From positions 1 to 34,439 of the forward strand of contig JAJRXW010000056.1 of assembly GCA_024276095.1 (NCBI GenBank): 34,439 nucleotides of DNA, given 5' to 3'. This document shows, piece by piece, positions 31,980 to 34,439 of the stretch (position 1 is the stretch's first letter; every line of letters starts with the position of its first letter). Below the pieces are notes generated by a model. It had not been told where the DNA came from, did not search any database, and was given only the letters and a program-made list of their open reading frames with translations. The DNA comes from Gammaproteobacteria bacterium. Lineage in GTDB: Bacteria; Pseudomonadota; Gammaproteobacteria; Steroidobacterales; GCA-2729495. The translations under genes were made by a program, and so were the position numbers.

Positions 31980-32983
31980 TCACCCGATCCCATCATATGA
32001 TAGAGTACCGCCATCTGGGCATACATGCGGTTTTGGGCTTCCTGGATGACTACGCTGCGCGGTCCGTCGAGTACCCGGTCGCTGACGACCACACCGCGCC
32101 GGACGGGCAGGCAGTGCATGAAGCGGCATTCCGGGTCTGCCGATTCGAACCACGGGTCGTCGATACACCAGTCTTCCAGGCCGGTGCGCAGTTTCTGGTC
32201 GCCCATCCTGTCGCCGTAGTGGCGTGTCGATGACCATGACTTGGCATAGATGACATGAGCACCTGCCAGTGCTTCGTTGCGATCAGAGGTCTCACGGACC
32301 GATCCGCCCGCCTCGGTCGCCGCCTGCCGGGCTTTTTCCATGATGGGCTCCGGCAGCTCGAACCCGTCCGGTCTCAGAACCGTAACATCCATGCCGCGCA
32401 TGGCTGCCATATGAACCGTAGCCGAAGGCACCGCCAGCGGCAGCGCTTTCGGGTGGTAGGCCCAGCTCAGCACGAACTTGCCACCCTGCGCCGGGATGTT
32501 CAGGTCGTCCATGGTTTTCCAGTCCGCCAGGCTTTGACAGGGATGATTGATCGCGGACTCCATGTTGATCAGGGGCGTCTCGCACAGGTCGCCGAGCCCT
32601 TTGTATTCGGTGTCGGCGATATCGGCGTCGATATCCCGGCGTTCGGCGAACGCCCGGATGCCGATGGCGTCACCGTAAGAAGCGATCACCGGCACCGCTT
32701 CGCGGATGTGCTCGGCTGCCGTGCCGTCCATGACGATACCGGGCCGCGTTTCAAGACCGTGGATGGACATGTCCGGTGAAATCACGAAAGTGGCGCCGCC
32801 CAGTCTCGCCATGCCCGCCTGAAACGAAGCCAGCGTGCGCAGCGACGGGCTGAGGAACAGCAGCGAGAGTACCTTGCCCTCCAGGGCGTGGGGGTCCGGG
32901 TGGGCCTGCAGCCTTCTGGCAGTTGCCAGCAACCTGCCGACTTCCTCGGTACCGCAATCGGCCAGATCGTAGAATTGTTTCAT
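31976..32983 (-). CDS. argF': N-acyl-ornithine carbamoyltransferase (AOTCase/SOTCase type)
   Basis: 335 residues. It follows the acetyl/succinylornithine carbamoyltransferase pattern, not ordinary OTCase: LETRPGIVMDG...EHIREA, IGIRAF, INMESAINHPCQSLAD, WAYHPKALPLAVPSA, AKSW, and HCLPVRRGV. The carbamoyl-phosphate loop is SLRTLAS. At the position known to select acyl group (P90 in B. fragilis SOTCase, E92 in X. campestris AOTCase) this protein has A90. It makes acylated citrulline from carbamoyl phosphate; a deacylase outside the window would then be needed. Confidence 0.88.
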   Translation of the reverse strand: MKQFYDLADCGTEEVGRLLATARRLQAHPDPHALEGKVLSLLFLSPSLRTLASFQAGMARLGGATFVISPDMSIHGLETRPGIVMDGTAAEHIREAVPVIASYGDAIGIRAFAERRDIDADIADTEYKGLGDLCETPLINMESAINHPCQSLADWKTMDDLNIPAQGGKFVLSWAYHPKALPLAVPSATVHMAAMRGMDVTVLRPDGFELPEPIMEKARQAATEAGGSVRETSDRNEALAGAHVIYAKSWSSTRHYGDRMGDQKLRTGLEDWCIDDPWFESADPECRFMHCLPVRRGVVVSDRVLDGPRSVVIQEAQNRMYAQMAVLYHMMGSGE

Positions 32984-33005
32984 TTCGTTTCCTCGTTCGA
33001 ATACT

Positions 33006-34166
33006 TCAGTCTTCAGGCAGCGCTGCGAGCGCTGCGGCCAGTTTGTCTACATGATGTTGTTCCAGGATCAGCGGCGGCAGCATGCGGATCACATGCGGGT
33101 CAGCGCTCGTTCCGACCAGGATATTTTTTTCCAGCAGCTCGTTACGCACCGCCGCTGCCGGTCGCCGGCAACGCAGTCCCAGCAACAGGCCCCTGCCCTG
33201 AACGGACTCGACCGGTCCGGTGACGCAGCTTGCCCTGATTTGCGCCGAGCGCGCCCGGACATTCTCCAGCAGATTGTCCTGCTCGATCACCTCGATCACC
33301 GTCTGGATCATGCGGCAGGCCAGTGGTCCGCCGCCGAATGTGCTGCCCAGGTCGCCCGGTCTGGCGCTGGCGGCGATATCGTCGGTGACCAGCATTGCGC
33401 TGCAGGGAAAGCCGCCGCCCAGCGCCTTTGCGGTCGTGAGAATATCGGGCCGGATGCCATATAAATCGGTGGCAAAGGGTTGCCCGCAGCGCCCGACTCC
33501 GCTTTGTACTTCATCGACGATCAGCAGTGCGCCATTGCGCCGGCACAACTCGGCGATGCCGCCCACGAACTCCGGATCGAGATCGACCGCGCCGGCGATG
33601 CCCTGCACCAGCTCGAGTATCACCGCCGCCGTATTCTCGCCGATGAGTTTCCGGGCACTCTCCACGCTGTCACGAACGATAAAATCCACATCGAACGGCC
33701 GGCGCGGAAAGGCGTACCATTTTTCCGACCCCCAGGTGACCGCACCTGCCGCAGCCGTGCGTCCATGAAAGCCGTGTTCGATAGCGACGACCCGGTTCCG
33801 GCCAGTCAGTCGACAGGCCAGGCGCAGCGCATTTTCATTGGCTTCCGCCCCGCTGTTGCCGAAAAAAACCGTATCCAGTCCATCCGGCGCAAAAGCCGCC
33901 AGCGTGGCTGCCGCCCGGGCACGGATATCCAGTGCGACCGCGTTGCTCTGGAAAAACAGCGTGTGCGCCTGTGCCGCCAGCGCTTCGACCACGACCGGAT
34001 GTGCATAGCCAAGCGACGCGACAGCATGGCCACCGTAGAAATCGATAACCTGGCGGTCGCCGCAGTCGAGCATGATGCCGTGTGCGCTGACCGGTTCGAT
34101 GGGCAGCTGTCCATAAACCTGCAGCAGGTGCTGCGCTTCGGCTTGTCTGGCGGTGGGTTGGTTCAT
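33006..34166 (-). CDS. argD: Acetylornithine aminotransferase, class III
   Basis: 386 residues from ATG 34166 (the track's 34274 start overlaps argC by 44 bases; a start between is possible). PLP-dependent fold: DFYGGHAVASLGYAHP, FFGNSGAEANENALRLA, GFHGRT, IVDEVQSGVGRCG, and TTAKALGGGFP with the Schiff-base lysine. It transaminates N-acylglutamate semialdehyde. FYGGHAVASLG resembles the ArgD/LysJ type found with AOTCase operons. Gap to argF' is 22 bases. Confidence 0.92.
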   Translation of the reverse strand: MNQPTARQAEAQHLLQVYGQLPIEPVSAHGIMLDCGDRQVIDFYGGHAVASLGYAHPVVVEALAAQAHTLFFQSNAVALDIRARAAATLAAFAPDGLDTVFFGNSGAEANENALRLACRLTGRNRVVAIEHGFHGRTAAAGAVTWGSEKWYAFPRRPFDVDFIVRDSVESARKLIGENTAAVILELVQGIAGAVDLDPEFVGGIAELCRRNGALLIVDEVQSGVGRCGQPFATDLYGIRPDILTTAKALGGGFPCSAMLVTDDIAASARPGDLGSTFGGGPLACRMIQTVIEVIEQDNLLENVRARSAQIRASCVTGPVESVQGRGLLLGLRCRRPAAAVRNELLEKNILVGTSADPHVIRMLPPLILEQHHVDKLAAALAALPED

Positions 34167-34230
34167 TTCTGTGGTGACGGCTCCGGCTACGGTCAGGTGC
34201 TGCTCATGGAGTGCGGCATTGCCCTCGCGG

Positions 34231-34439
34231 CTAGGTCCACGCTGCTCCAGGTGCGGTGAGGCCGGTTGTTTCATCGAACCCCAGTTTACGATTCATCCAT
34301 TGAATGGCGCCGCCGGCGGCGCCTTTGACCAGGTTGTCGATCACCAGCATCACTGCCACGCTGTCGTTCTCGACGACGGCCGCCAGATGGCAGTAGTTGC
34401 TGCCGACCACATCCTTGATACGCGGTGGCTGATCGCGGA
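34231..34439 (-). CDS. argC: N-acyl-gamma-glutamyl-phosphate reductase, C-terminal part
   Basis: Not in the ORF track because it has no start in the window. The frame ending at the TAG (34231–34233) reads ...VGSNYCHLAAVVEN... DNLVKGAAGGAIQWMNRKLGFDETTGLTAPG, the unmistakable C-terminus of ArgC. It reduces N-acylglutamyl phosphate to the semialdehyde. It begins the visible arginine operon; the 5' end lies beyond the window. Confidence 0.93.
   Translation of the reverse strand, partial: RDQPPRIKDVVGSNYCHLAAVVENDSVAVMLVIDNLVKGAAGGAIQWMNRKLGFDETTGLTAPGAAWT

Overview
The window looks like chromosomal DNA of a free-living, respiring gammaproteobacterium with fairly high GC. It carries dapF–DUF484, algZ/algR–hemX–hemY, glnK–amtB, ubiK–comM, cytochrome c5, dsbA–cytochrome c4–engB and polA. 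These are gene neighbourhoods known from Pseudomonas and relatives, here brought together and rearranged. Two traits depart from Pseudomonas: an arginine operon with an acetyl/succinyl-ornithine-type carbamoyltransferase, and a FixLJ-type oxygen sensor pair. I cannot name the genus.

Layout. (1) 1–2084: a DUF484 gene (cut by the window edge) and dapF on the minus strand, divergent from an orphan ParA-like ATPase. (2) 2292–7202, minus: DUF4124 protein, AlgZ-like kinase, AlgR/LytTR regulator, HemX, HemY, with hemC and hemD absent. (3) 7364–9664, minus: TorF-type porin, P-II protein and AmtB behind a good sigma-54 promoter with candidate NtrC sites. (4) 9902–13631: ubiK and comM (plus), cytochrome c5 and a Crp/Fnr regulator (minus), then tRNA-Arg(CCG). 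(5) 14330–20240, plus: SIMPL protein, RidA, HspQ, GNAT, a 68-residue unknown, MAPEG protein, ceramidase-like membrane hydrolase, ACT protein, alpha/beta hydrolase and a DUF6687-like protein. (6) 20237–22455, minus: fixL-like, fixJ-like and dksA/traR-like genes. (7) 22874–26023: moaD–moaE (plus), DsbA-like lipoprotein and cytochrome c4 (minus), engB (plus). (8) 26669–34439, minus: argC (partial)–argD–argF'–argB–argH–lptM–polA, packed like one transcription unit.

Non-coding content is unusually rich. Every convergent gene pair with room between the genes holds a long inverted repeat: 65-bp perfect arms after parA/hemY, 47-bp perfect arms after moaE/dsbA, and a family of hairpins with a shared loop after comM/cycB and engB/polA. 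The engB–polA gap also carries, on the minus strand, a sigma-E-like promoter followed about 120 nt later by a strong intrinsic terminator. This is the position of Spot 42 in E. coli and ErsA in P. aeruginosa, so I propose a small RNA there. Two 124-nt direct repeats follow tRNA-Arg.

How the genes work together. The FixL-like kinase keeps the heme-PAS ligand residues and probably reports oxygen to FixJ. The Fnr/FixK-like regulator next to cytochrome c5 is a plausible further layer, but that link is inference. The glnK–amtB unit handles nitrogen status and ammonium uptake. The arginine operon makes arginine through acylated intermediates; its carbamoyltransferase has alanine at the position that separates acetyl- from succinyl-ornithine enzymes.
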